Shown here: positions 35,050 to 45,985 of the stretch, one piece after another | How the letters are laid out: each line of letters opens with the position of its first letter | Position numbering within the stretch: the first letter of the stretch is position 1 | From: Leptasterias polaris | Taxonomy: Eukaryota; Echinodermata; Asteroidea; Forcipulatida; Asteriidae | NCBI GenBank assembly: GCA_037783415.1 | Contig: JAZGTN010000087.1 | Span: 310,001-374,000 of the forward strand | Direction of reading: 5' to 3' | DNA length: 64,000 nucleotides | Made by a program: the position numbers and the translations under genes | Notes under the pieces: model-generated | Seen by the model: the letters and a program-made list of their open reading frames with translations, nothing else | Database searches by the model: none | What the model was told of the DNA's origin: nothing

Positions 35050-36493
35050 TTCCGACTGCTGTCGACTAGAGAGAGAGAGAGAGAGATTAAAAACTCGGCG
35101 CTCGATGTTACTGAAAACGTTATTCACAACAGCGCCCTCTTTCGTTGGACGAAAAAGAGCGCTGTTGGGGATTCCCCCCCCACAAAAAAAAAAAAAATCG
35201 CGCCACATCACACACGTACAGTTAGCGCTTGCACTGCATGTAACGTATATAGCGCGTTGTCGATCAAAATGGGGAAAAACGTGAGGGTCAACAGGTGTGC
35301 TTTTACGTCCTTTTTGGACCATATAGTAAGATCAAAATGTTGTTATCTCAGTGCATAAGTTTAAGAGGGATTGCTGTTCTACAATCTGATAATATTATAA
35401 TTATGTGATTGATTATCTGAGGGTGTGCAATGTATCTTATAACATCAATGCAAATGTATTCCTACTTGTAGTTTTGGTGCGAGACGTTGTTCATTATCAC
35501 TCAACTATTGAGATTCTCCGCTCTGCACTCAGCGCTCGATGTTTTAAAAACTATATTGCCAACAGCGCCCTCTTTCGTTGGACAAAAGAGAGCGCTGTTG
35601 GGAATTCCCCCAAAAGTTCGCGCCACATCACACACGCACAGTCGGCACTTGCACTGCATGTAGCGTACATAGTGTGTGTTGTTGTCAGTCGTCAGCGCTT
35701 ACACGTAATGTGTACAATGCGTTGTCAATGAAAGTGGGGGGGGGGGGGGGTACGAGTAGGACGGTGCGCTTCATTTCCCAGTTTTGACCAGATGCATACG
35801 ATTACAATGTTGTTATCTCTGTGCAAAAGTTTAAGAGGGATTGCTGTTCTACAATCTGATACAATAATTATGCTGAAGTGATCAGTAGTTTTAAAGATAT
35901 GAATAAAGGAACATAATATGAAATTTTCAACTCCCGTTATGAACCGGAAGTAAGTTAAAATATTGTACGGGTTCTGTGAAGCATTTGTCAAACTTTTAAC
36001 GATCTTTCCGATGATGTGTAGATTGTCAAAATCCGAATTATGGTTTTTGAGTTATGATTTTTACAAATATTAAACTTTGATTCAATGTAATTCAATGCCC
36101 GATGACGTCATCATGACGTAATTAAGTATGTGTTGTCTTAATACTGAGGTTCAACTATCTCGTGAGTTTCAACATTCAATTCAATCTCAATCTTGAGTTA
36201 TTCCGTAGATAAGCTCCAAAGTTGTTTTTTGAAGGGAAAAAACGAAGGTGAACTTCGACCTAGGGTAACGAACCGGAAGTTAAGGTCGTACAATTTTGGC
36301 GTTAACTTTTCAAATGTTGCCCCAGCCTTGATCTATGCGATGCCTAAGTATGAACATCATAGCTTTCATATTCGTTGAGATACAGCAAAAAGCAAATGGT
36401 CACTTTTCAACTTTAAAAACCTTGTAATTCGACACCTGATGACGTCATGGAAGAAGAAGATGGAGAAGAAAAAAACCCCAGAACAATAACAAG
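35050..36493. repeat. Satellite family resumes, mosaic copy
   Basis: A GA microsatellite (35,068-35,084) ends the retrotransposon region. From 35,093 satellite sequence resumes in mid-unit, jumps near 35,390 back to TATCTGAGGG (35,414), and continues through a G-tract (about 35,737) and CRE-like modules to about 36,450. There it skips directly from GATGACGTCAT to the GAA microsatellite. Confidence 0.8.
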
Positions 36494-36584
36494 AGGTGTT
36501 CGTGCTCATATTGCACGAACACCTAAAAAACAGAACAATAACAAAGAGGTGTTCGTGCTCATATTGCACGAACACCTAAAAATA
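36494..36584. repeat. Two 31-bp hairpins at the satellite edge
   Basis: Two TCATATT-loop hairpins follow the GAA microsatellite, with linkers CAGAACAATAACAA. No CTAG/terminal hairpin follows. Satellite similarity stops here, so this is the right boundary of the whole satellite domain in the window. Confidence 0.88.
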
Positions 36585-38130
36585 ATGGAACTTGCGTTGC
36601 CTGCATGGGCTGGAGCGGAAAGGACGGTATACAACAGCCGAAAGTGTTACTTTGTCATTGGAAAACGTCCGAAGAAACGAGCAGGAACAGCAACCGTAGC
36701 CTTGAATCCGGAAAACTGGGCCAAAGCTCCACTTGAAAGTACAGTCTATAGACGGTGCAGAGGGGAGCAAGTGAAAGTAACGAAGAAAGCAAAAGTTTGG
36801 TGTCAGGAGCGGAGAACAGGAAAACAGGATACCGAAGATCGGGAGAAGAACCACAGCAAAAACACGTAAAATTTGAAAAACGTGCTGTGTAAGGTGTCAG
36901 CTTGGGCTGCAGAGCGGTGGAGTGCTGAAGAGCGTGCTGGCTACTGCAGGACAAGGAAAATAGTTAAAGAACACGAAAACGTCCAATCCAAGAAGAAGGC
37001 GTTCCGGGAAGTCCGAAGAAATGAAGAGTCAAACTGGCAGGTAAAGTCTGAAGAAAAGAACAGGAACAGTTCACAAAAAGAACACTTCAGGGCTGGAACA
37101 CTGCAACAGGAAATGAAGAACACTGAGACAGAAGCGAAGAGCAGCTAGAAGAAATTCAGCGAAGGCGGCAGCAACCAATCTGGGACCAATGGATGTCTGT
37201 ACAGGTGGAAGCACGGCCTTGTTATAGATGGTGAAGACAATGGAAGCAGGAACAGCTCCGGTTTTTGTCCGGAGACAGGGATCAAAGCAGAGACAACACA
37301 ATCACTGGGAAGGGGGCTAGGCGTTTGCACAATGGGAAAACCTAGCGAAGATACTGAGAGAACAGCAGGTGGAGAATTTTTCTATCCACTGGCTCTTGCG
37401 AAGACAGTCGGTTGAAGAAAATAAGTGTTAGAAAATGGTTGGCTCATTCGATGGTGTCGGGCAGGTAAGAAACCGCTGCTACCAAATGCCCTGGGACCCT
37501 AGCGATAAAATCGGTCATCCCCATAAGCACACAAAACCCTGGGCTGTCGGGGTTTTCAGTGAAAAACCATAAAACATAGTATGCAGTGACCCAAGGTACA
37601 CTCAGCGCTGGGAAACTGACCGCAAAGTCCCACCCACACAGAGCCATTCAAAACTCACTGCCTGCTGCTGCGGGAGGCGGGTACAGGGATCGTTATGTGT
37701 GTCACTCGCGCGCCACACACAGCCCCCAAGGGATTTTAGGAATGGAGTTTTTTAATAGCTCCATAGCTTCAGCGCAGAGCAATGCCTTATACCTCCTTGC
37801 ACTGTGGTTTCAGTGAGGGCTCATTTGACCTAAATGTACATGTGTAAATAAGTATCCTCAGGTTAATGCACACGCACGGTTCTGTTCTATTGGGTTAAAC
37901 TGATCACATTTATTGTTTTGAAACGAAAAACCGAAGGTCGGGAACGGATTTGATTATGAAGTTCATTTAGGTGGCAAGATGTATTAAATTAACTATGTTA
38001 TCACCGGAATTTTGGACCGAAAACTTTGATACTCGGGTTGAACATAACACAACGTTTATTGAAGTTCAAGGCGCCCTAACTTTCATTGGTCAAAACAATT
38101 AATAGACGGAAAAAGAGGGCTGGCTTGATA
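36585..38130. other. Unrecognised region
   Basis: Purine-rich, more GC-balanced sequence gives several overlapping open frames of 60-100 residues on both strands. None has a motif I recognise. A plus-strand frame from about 36,584 to 36,869 is lysine/arginine-rich (FVIGKRPKKRAGT) but lacks conserved features. I cannot decide between decayed coding sequence and non-coding DNA. Confidence 0.35.
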
Positions 38131-40289
38131 CGTTTTTCATGAAACAAGGAATAATTGGTCATTTTCTGAGAGCAAGAAACTGCCAACGTCAGTATTTGTC
38201 AGTTGAGTCATTTTTAGTATTGGTATTTGGGGGACGCTGTCTTCAGGATAGTTCATTGTCTGCACAAGAGAGAGAAAGAGCCAACAATCGGATAACTCAA
38301 ATAAGAACAAGATCACACGAACGCTCACAGGTATTGTCCAAGCAAATAACGGTAACCAGGACTTCATTCCGGGTAGGCCCCTCGATTTAGAGGAAAGAGC
38401 TCACTTAAAAAAAAATCAAGGGAGATTTTGTCTACTTCAACTTTAAAAGATAAGGCTGAACGTAGAAATCAAGACGACAACACAAGTCATCCCACGTCCA
38501 GAACTGTACAGAAAAGAGTTCGATTACAAGACTGAACAAGAGTTTACAAGGATTTCAAAATCAGTACACAATGGTGGAAAAGATGATTTCTGCTTGGCTT
38601 TGGGCTTAAGTATCACAGACAGCAGAAAGAGACGCATCATTGAGGGTGATGATGAAGGTTGGGATGGGAGGTTGTCCGTTGATGATTTAATTGATCTTCT
38701 TAAGGGTGTTAAAGTTATGAGTTGATGAGTTGTTGATGATGGTTGACACAAAGAGTGTTCAAGAAATCATCAGCTATCTCAGGAAGCGGTTACCTGGGTT
38801 TCTGGCTTCCGAAAAAGCAACCAGAAAATTGAGAGCCAAGTTGAATAATGGTATGAAGATCCTAGAACCAATGAGTACAGCCACCGGAATGTCTATCAAT
38901 CCAATGCGCCTGCGACAATGTCTACTGTATTTGTACCATTGGCTTCCTGCAGGGGAGTGGTGGCGATTTTTTGGTGATGCGAGCATTGGGACGAGAACTG
39001 ACAACTCTTATGGGCCTTACCTGTGTCAATAATTGTCAGATTCTGCAAGGAATCAAGTGGCATAGCCCTAAGGTGGTGTGGATGACAAATCTGTTCTTTT
39101 TGAAAGATTAAAGGGCAAACATTGAGGCAAATCTTGGTCATAAAGGAGGAGAATTGGGGGACTTCATCACTGCTATGAAGCAAATGGGCCACAACATAAT
39201 TATCAGCTGATTCAATGTTCTGCGATGCAATTTTCGGGGGCAACCTTGGTCCTACAACGACTAGCGGTTGGAACATGTTCATCCTAATGACCAAACAAGA
39301 AAAAGGTTTATATGATCCTACTACAGGGAGAAGATCCACATTGATGTTTGCTCTTAATCGGACCAATGAAGAAAAAATTCTACCGCTCGATGAAGCTCAT
39401 GTTGGTCGACCCAAATCATGCCATTTCTAGAGTTGTAGAAAAACTCATCAAGCTCATTGTCCGCACTGTTGCTGACATCGCATCCCACTTACCCAGAAGA
39501 GAAGGCAAGCAGATGAGGATGCAATCTTTGCGAAATCTTGTAGCTAATATTGCTGACCGGGATGTACATAGGGGTAAGGAAGGGGTTTTTACTTTGAGAT
39601 TTGATGACAATGACGAGCTCAGGGATTTCACGTTAAACACAACTACCGCTGAAGTAATTTTAGCCCCTCCACATGAGTTTGGACCGGATGCCAACTATCA
39701 AGATAATTATCATTGAAAATGTGATACCGAATGCACCTTACCCAAGACCTCTCCAGAGGGACATTGTAAGCCTCCTAGACATCGCAGAAGAGTTGACATA
39801 CAAGACGATCATCCAAATGACACATCGTTATATGTGGGAGATGTACAAGCTTCTGACAATGGATCCAGTCAAACTGAAGGGTGTTCCAATCCCGGCAGCA
39901 CAGTAGAAAGTGACTACGAATTTGGCTTGTCAGGTGACCAAATTGAAGAGTACCGTGACCACGCAGACAAATTTCACCGTTTGTTTTGCTTTATTTACGA
40001 TGCAACTGAATTGACCCCGTATATGATGAAGCTCATTGACGTTATGCCTCTACGACTTCTTGAGAGGTTTCCCTTCCACTCAGCCATGAGGTTGGCAACA
40101 GAAGCGGGTGAGCACCGGCACTACCTAAATATGACATATTATTACCAACATACTCTAAGAGGTGGTGGTATAAATAGGCCAACAGTCTTGATGTCGTTGT
40201 TTCAGTGGCAGTGGCGATGCTTACGTCATCGAATTAAGCAATGTCCGAGTGAGATTTCTGTAGCATTCGATGAGTTGTTAAAGCTCAGT

Positions 40290-40503
40290 TAGAAGGGACA
40301 GCTCAAATTTCAAGTGATGAAGAGCTGCAACTTGATGATGGTGGTGGTGGTGGCCATGATGATGATGATTATGATGATGCTGGTAATGATGATCCCCCGT
40401 CCCCCTCATCATCACTTTCAGGGGATGACGCGGATGAGGATGATGGTGATGAAGATAATGAAAACGTACTCGAACAGGATGTACATAATTATAACCACCG
40501 GTG
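40290..40503 (+). pseudogene. Acidic linker of the broken gene
   Basis: A plus-strand frame reads SSDEELQLDD, a glycine run, then DDDDYDD and SGDDADEDDGDED, ending in a TGA at 40,502-40,504. GAT-rich sequence of this kind also yields histidine- or methionine-rich shadow frames, which I do not call. The low-complexity acidic stretch separates the transposase-like region from the BRCT-like domain. Confidence 0.5.
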
Positions 40504-40554
40504 AACATCCCATGGCGGGATGATGAAGATACTGACACACCGGCCCCTAATATA

Positions 40555-40970
40555 CCTGATGCCCAACAAAGAATGTGCCGGCCTTTCAATTACAAGGTTA
40601 TTGTTATTTGCGGGAGGATGAGGATGTCCAGAGAAGTAATTAAAGAGCATGTTAAGAATCTTGGCTGTAACATTTGGACCAGTCAATTACCAGATGAATG
40701 AATACCGATAGATGGGTTAGTAGTGTCCTCGCAAATAGAGTGCAACAGAGAACCTGAGTGCATTGTGCAAAACCTCGCTGAGGGGTTTCGTAGGGGGTGG
40801 GCAATAGTGTCTGAAAGTTATATAGAAAAATGTGCCGAGCGTGGATTTGATGTGGGCGTTGAAGAATACCTCCTAGATACAAGCAAGTTAAGAGATGCTC
40901 CGCAAAAAGTACTACATAAACTAAGAGTTCTTCCTCCACCTGGTGACATTTCAAGAAATGAACACAAGAG
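40555..40970 (+). pseudogene. BRCT-like domain, frameshifted, ending at a splice donor
   Basis: The first half reads MCRPFNYKVIVICGRMRMSR, then IKEHVKNLGC. A TGA at 40,699-40,701 ends that frame. The second half, from about 40,702, has AIVSESYIEKCAERG and VEEYLL. The order (beta strand with G-R, helix ending in LG-x, then a W/IVS-x-x-[YF]-[IL]-x-x-C helix) fits a BRCT domain, a phosphoprotein- or DNA-end-binding module. The piece ends at CACAAGAG|GTAAGT, a good splice donor at 40,971. Confidence 0.6.
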
Positions 40971-41301
40971 GTAAGTCGATAATTTGAAGATGAATATATA
41001 TTTTCTTTCTTTGAATATTTCATCATTCTCTGACGTTGACTGAGCAGAGAAATAATAAAATAAGTTCCACGGTGCAAGACTTCTTGCGCAATTAAGCTTG
41101 TTGGTATTATTGGTACATTTGTTTGGAATGCCTTTTATCTTGAAATGTTTCCTGTATTTCTGTGAATCCCCTCATAAATGCCTCATAATCCCCTCATTTA
41201 GTCGACACTAAATCAATCATACCAGAGTCCCAATCCTCTTCTCCTTGTTTTTGATAAGTTATACTTTGCCATGACGTTTGTTTAATTTTTACCAATTCCA
41301 G

Positions 41302-41458
41302 AGTTTCGGGACTGACGCGGCTAAAACATCAAATGAAGAAGCAAAGGGCCGATTTCACGTTCGAACGTCGAATGCCTCTGCAAGAAATCAACGCCATCCG
41401 TAACGCAAAGAAAATGCCATCTGGCTTCAGCGTCTATAAGAGATCCGAATTTAAGCAG
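41302..41458 (+). pseudogene. Exon with first half of an HMG-box-like domain
   Basis: The exon is flanked by an acceptor (ACCAATTCCAG ending at 41,301) and a donor (AAGCAG|GTACAC at 41,459). The split codon AG|A at its start keeps the frame of the preceding BRCT piece. It encodes GLTRLKHQMKKQR, then RMPLQEINAIRNAKKMPSGF and VYKRSEFKQ. PSGFSVYKRSEF resembles the start of an HMG box. Confidence 0.6.
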
Positions 41459-41709
41459 GTACACACTTTTAATTTTTGTCCCCTGCTCTGTTATTTTACT
41501 GAATGTTTATTAAGTTAACAATTTTAAATAACATTTACCCCAAAACTGCTGTCTAGGAGATAGACTACAATAAGAATGTATTATTATACATACGGTTAAC
41601 AGATAAAACATAATATCTTTCGAATAAAAACAACAAACAAACAAAGAAATCATTTTCAAATTGTTGCTTTAAAATGACTTAACATTAAGTATTTTTTTCA
41701 ACATCACAG

Positions 41710-41849
41710 GCAATGCAGCTATCATCTAACGACTTCTCAGCAGCAAATCGGACAATTTGCCGTAATTGGCAAGCTATGTCAGCAGATGAGTAGGAAGTCT
41801 ACAATAGAAGGGCGTTGGCTGTTAACGATGAACGTGCGATTAATACGAG
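41710..41849 (+). pseudogene. Exon with second half of an HMG-box-like domain, in-frame stop
   Basis: The acceptor ACATCACAG ends at 41,709 and the donor ACGAG|GTACGT is at 41,850. In phase 0 with the preceding exon it reads ICRNWQAMSADE, then TAG (41,791-41,793), then EVYNRRALAVNDER. The pattern W-x-x-M-S-x-x-E-x-x-x-Y-x-x-x-A is the second half of an HMG box. The stop sits where a charged residue is usual, so this is probably a nonsense mutation. Confidence 0.6.
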
Positions 41850-42149
41850 GTACGTCACTCTGAAGGAAATAATCACAGCTTCATCATTACCACAAAACTC
41901 AGCGTTCAAATGGAATTCAAATTCCTTCACAGAAGTAATGAAGTCCAACGCTATCCAATAATAATTGGTGGTTTATTACAAACGAAACCTGTGAAAAATC
42001 CCAACTTAATAATGTAATGATACGTGAGCTTAATATAGAATAAAAGTGTAAACTTTCCCGAGATAAGTAATTTAATGACAATACATATAATTTTTCCACC
42101 CAATAGGTTCTGATGATAATATGACAACAACAATAATAACAATACTTGA

Positions 42150-43806
42150 CCCCCTTTGTCGTGTTGGGGGGGGGGGGGGGGGTCGGATTCTTGCCAATAT
42201 ATTTTGAAATATACCCAACCCCCTTTGTCGTGTTTAGGGGGTCGGATTCTTGCCAATATAGTTTGTGAAATATACTCGTCCCCACTTTGTCGTGTTCAGG
42301 GGGTCGGATTCTTGCCAATATTATAGTTTGAAATATACCCGACCCCCTTTGTCGTGTTTAGGGGGTCGGATTATTGCCAATATAGTTTCGGAAATATACC
42401 CGACCCCCCTTTGTCGTGTTTAGGGGGTCGGATTCTTGCCAATATAGTTTGAAATATACTCGACCCCCCTTTGTCGTGTTTAGGGGGTCGGACTCTTGCC
42501 AATATAGTTTGAAATATACCCGACCCCCCTTTGTCGTGTTTAGGGGGTCGGATTATTGCCAATATAGTTTGAAATAAACTCGACCCCCTTTGTCGTGTTT
42601 AGGGGGTCGGATTATTGCCAATATAGTTTGAAATATACTCGACCCCCTTTGTCGTGTTTAGGGGGTCGGATTCTTGCCAATATAGATTCGGAAATATACT
42701 CGACCCCCCTTTGTCGTGTTTATAGGGTCGGATTCTTGCCAATATAGATTCGGAAATATACCCGACCCCCCTTTGTCGTGTTTAGGGGGTCGGACTCTTG
42801 TCAATGTAGTTTGAAATATACCCGACCCCCCCCCCCCCCCCTTGTCGTGTTTAGGGGGTCGGACTCTTGCCAATAGTTTGAAATATACCCGACCCCCCTT
42901 TGTCGTGTTTAGGGAGTCGGATTCTTGCCATCGGGGAATAGATTTGGAAATATACCCGACCCCCCTTTGTCGTGTTTAGGGGGTCGGACTCTTGCCAATG
43001 TAGTTTGAAATATACCCGACCCCCCTTTGTCGTGTTTAGGGGGTCGGACTCTTGCCAATGTAGTTTGAAATATACCCGACCCCCCTTTGTCGTGTTTATG
43101 GGGTCGGATTCTTGCCAATATAGATTCGGAAATATACCCGACCCCCTTTGTCGTGCTTAGGGGGTCGATTCTTGCCAATATAGTTTGAAATAAACTCGAC
43201 CCCCTTTGTCGTGTTTAGGGGGTCGGACTCTTGCCAATGTAGTTTGAAATATACCCGACCCCCCTTTGTCGTGTTTATGGGGTCGGATTCTTGCCAATAT
43301 AGATTCGGAAATATACCCGACCCCCTTTGTCGTGCTTAGGGGGTCGATTCTTGCCAATATAGTTTGAAATAAACTCGACCCCCTTTGTCGTGTTTAGGGG
43401 GTCGGATTATTGCCAATATAGTTTGAAATATACTCGACCCCCTTTGTCGTGTTTAGGGGGTCGGATTCTTGCCAATATAGATTCGGAAATATACTCGACC
43501 CCCCTTTGTCGTGTTCAGGGGGTCGGACTCTTGCCAATGTAGTTTGAAATATACGGCCGACCCCCCTTTGTCGTGTTTATGGGGTCGGACTCTTGCCAAT
43601 TGAATATAGTTTGAAATAAACTCGACCCCCTTTTGTCGTGTTTAGGGGGTCGGACTCTTGCCAATGTAGTTTGAAATATACCCGACCCCCCTTTGTCGTG
43701 TTTAGGGGGTCGGACTCTTGCCAATATAGTTTCGGAAATATACTCGACCCCCTTTTGTCGTGTTTAGGGGGTCGGACTCTTGCCAATATATTTTAGACCC
43801 CTTTGT
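42150..43806. repeat. 60-bp minisatellite, about 27 copies
   Basis: The repeat core is GACCCCCCTTTGTCGTG, then TTTAGGGGGTCGG, ATTCTTGCCAATATAG and TTTGAAATATAC. The main period is 60 bp (exact between 42,421 and 42,541), with variants of 59-65 bp carrying ATTCGG insertions or C-run expansions. Each unit contains the complementary words CGACCCCC and GGGGGTCG, so it can fold. Because 60 is a multiple of 3, long artefactual frames (RPPKHDKGG repeats) appear on the minus strand. Confidence 0.95.
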
Positions 43807-43854
43807 CGTATTTTTTGCATAATGCAATTTTCATAATGTTGCTGCTTCTCACAG

Positions 43855-43885
43855 AGAGGAAAATTCATCGGACCAGGAGAACTAA
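43855..43885 (+). pseudogene. Possible terminal exon of the BRCT/HMG gene
   Basis: A pyrimidine-containing acceptor (TGCTGCTTCTCACAG, ending 43,854) precedes AGAGGAAAATTC. Joined in phase to the donor at 41,850 it gives REENSSDQEN and then TAA (43,883-43,885), a plausible C-terminus. The implied 2-kb intron would contain the whole 60-bp minisatellite. The short length makes this tentative. Confidence 0.3.
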
Positions 43886-45350
43886 TAGAAATCCTTTGAT
43901 CGGTGTGTAAGGGCATGCTCCATGGAAAGGGTAACAGGCATACGTTGGAACCACGCTTTCGCATACTTCGCATACTTTCACTAAAATGCTTTCAAGATCA
44001 CGTTTTTCCTATACTAGCTAGTTCTACCAAACTAGGGTTTCCTTTTGATCGATTTTTTTTTGTAAATTCAATTTCGTTTTCGTGCACGCTGATTTCGTTT
44101 ATAGGTCTATGTATTCAAGAATGCATTTTTATAATTCCTGAAGTTGAATTTCTGCCTTCTGTTTCCAAATAGTATTAGTACCATTGTCAGCTTCATCAAA
44201 CCTAAATTTCAATTTAAATTGTTTTGTTTGTATTGTAATCACTTTCTTTCTTGGTGAAATAAACAACCTGGTATTTATGATTAATCTGTATTCAGATACT
44301 CCTTTTGTTTATTGCCTAAAAAAAAAGTATTTATTTTTCTTGGAACAAAGTGAGGGGAGACAGTAAGTTTCATTTAAGCTACCTCCATGGTTTGACAGAT
44401 CAGTTTTGCATCCTTCCCATTGGATGGACACCAATATATATTTTGTTAATAATGTTAAGTGGAACCAAGGAGGTATAAAAAAGGGACGAACTACATGTTT
44501 ATAGTATCATGACGCTTTGGTAACAAAAGGACATGAAAAGTCAACCTTGACAGACCAGCAGATTATTACAATATTTAGAAAAACCTGTGCGCCCATGAAT
44601 ATATATTGTGAGAAAAACAAGAATAGTAATAGCGAATGGACAACAGTTCATAGTAAGCCAATGTATTCTTTCATCTCCTTGACATGATTTCATGGTCAAT
44701 TACCAACACATAAATAACAGCTTTAAGCACTTTCTTCTGGCAGCACCGACCCTCTACCCTCTTGCGGTCACACACACTGCCAACCGTGGACCTACAAACC
44801 ACACCCACACCACGGATCCTGTGTGGAGGATACGTGCACTCATTGGTGCAATGCATACTGTGCACAAAGCAATGGCCCGTTCAACTGTGCACAAAAATAA
44901 AATGACGGAATTTATCGTAGGGGTCCCAGTAATGTGTAACACAATAAATGGGTGTCACTAAGATTGTAGGCTGGCCGACAAAGCATAAATAAAACTCCAA
45001 TCAACTCGTATCTTTGGGCTGGAATACAGATAATATTTTATTTAGATCTGTAGGGCTTTACAAAGATGATCAGACGAGAAGTAGAAGAAAACACTGGATT
45101 GGGCCACATGGGCTAATCAGAACTCTACCAAGAATGAATACATTCAGAAACAATTGACATTATATAGGGAATAGGTAAGGCTTGGTCACTGACCGGATAA
45201 AAGTGGAGGTCAGTGCAAGTGATTTATGGGGTTGAGTCCTTGGTCAAGGAACTGGACGGAAGCTTGATAATTGGGGATAATGGGTTTAAGGTTGGAAGGA
45301 GGCTGTTGTTCTAGAAACTATTATTAAAATAATTAATGGTGATGATAGCT
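43886..45350. other. No gene recognised
   Basis: AT-rich non-coding sequence. The word CTACCTCCATGGTTTGA near 44,387 recurs near 55,545. No open frame has a recognisable domain. Confidence 0.4.
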
Positions 45351-45359
45351 AGCTTCAGG

Positions 45360-45985
45360 GTTTACATTAGTACATACGACTAAATAACGACCAAATAAAG
45401 ACGTCGTTAATACGTCGTATTTCTTGTTGTTTTTGGGGCGGGTGGAAATGATTTTTGGGTGGAAATGATTTTTGGGTGGGAAGAAAGACGTCTTGAAAAG
45501 GTCCGTTTTTGACCACCACCTCCAGTAGTACATACGACTAGATAAAGACCAAAAGAAGACGTAGTAGTCGTATTTCTTGTTGTTTTGGGGGCGGGTGGAG
45601 ATGATTTTTGGGTGGGAAGAAAGACGTCTTAAAAAGGTCGTTTTTTGACCACCACCTCCAGTCGTACATACGACTAGATAACGACCAAAAGAAGACGTCG
45701 TTTATACGTCGTGTTTCGTGTTGTTTTTTGGGGCGAGTGAAAATGAGTTTTGGAAGGGTAGAAAGACGTCTTGAAGATGTCATTTTTTGACCACGACCAC
45801 AAGTTATACAGACGACTAGATAACGACCTTTAAACGACGTCGTAAAGACGTCATTTTTTGACATTCTTTTTTGAAGGGAGGGAATGAGTTCCAAACATGA
45901 AGAAAGACTTCTTAAAGACGTCTTTAAGACGTCGTTTTTTGGTAACGACCTCTCAAGTCCAAGCGACTAGATAACGACCATAAAA
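45360..45985. repeat. Diverged tandem repeat of about 135-157 bp, 4-5 copies
   Basis: CATACGACTA..ATAACGACC recurs near 45,374, 45,531, 45,666 and 45,808, and in decayed form near 45,962. Between occurrences the sequence shares AAGACGTCGT, TTGTTGTTTT, GGGTGG.AAATGATTTT and AGACGTCTT. GACGTC palindromes recur throughout. Minus-strand open frames across it are repeat artefacts. Confidence 0.8.

Larger units (their letters stand above)
38130..41849 (+). pseudogene. Broken multi-exon gene: transposase-like region, acidic linker, BRCT-like and HMG-box-like domains
   Basis: Coding sense is visible in successive plus-strand pieces that change frame, consistent with one decayed gene. A first piece, around RPELYRKEFDYK, runs 38,447-38,725. 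Others contain LPAGEWWRFFGDASIG (38,730-39,030), GGNLGPTTTSGWNMF (39,203-39,427), PRREGKQMRMQSLRN (39,418-39,716), and LTPYMMKLIDVMPL with FPFHSAMRLATEAGEHRH (39,890-40,290). I read the region as an uncharacterised family, possibly an RNase H-like transposase, because of its length, its acidic tail and its decay. No catalytic triad is proven. A DNA-associated role is suggested only by the following BRCT- and HMG-like parts. Confidence 0.6.

Noticed and set aside
36447..37330. Cluster of overlapping frames on both strands
   Set aside because: No recognisable domain, start context or splice pattern; left as an unrecognised region.
40278..40589. Minus-strand histidine-rich and plus-strand methionine-rich frames
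   Set aside because: Shadows of the GAT-rich acidic linker of the plus-strand pseudogene.
41951..43786. Minus-strand frames with RPPKHDKGG repeats
   Set aside because: Artefact of the 60-bp minisatellite, whose period is a multiple of three.
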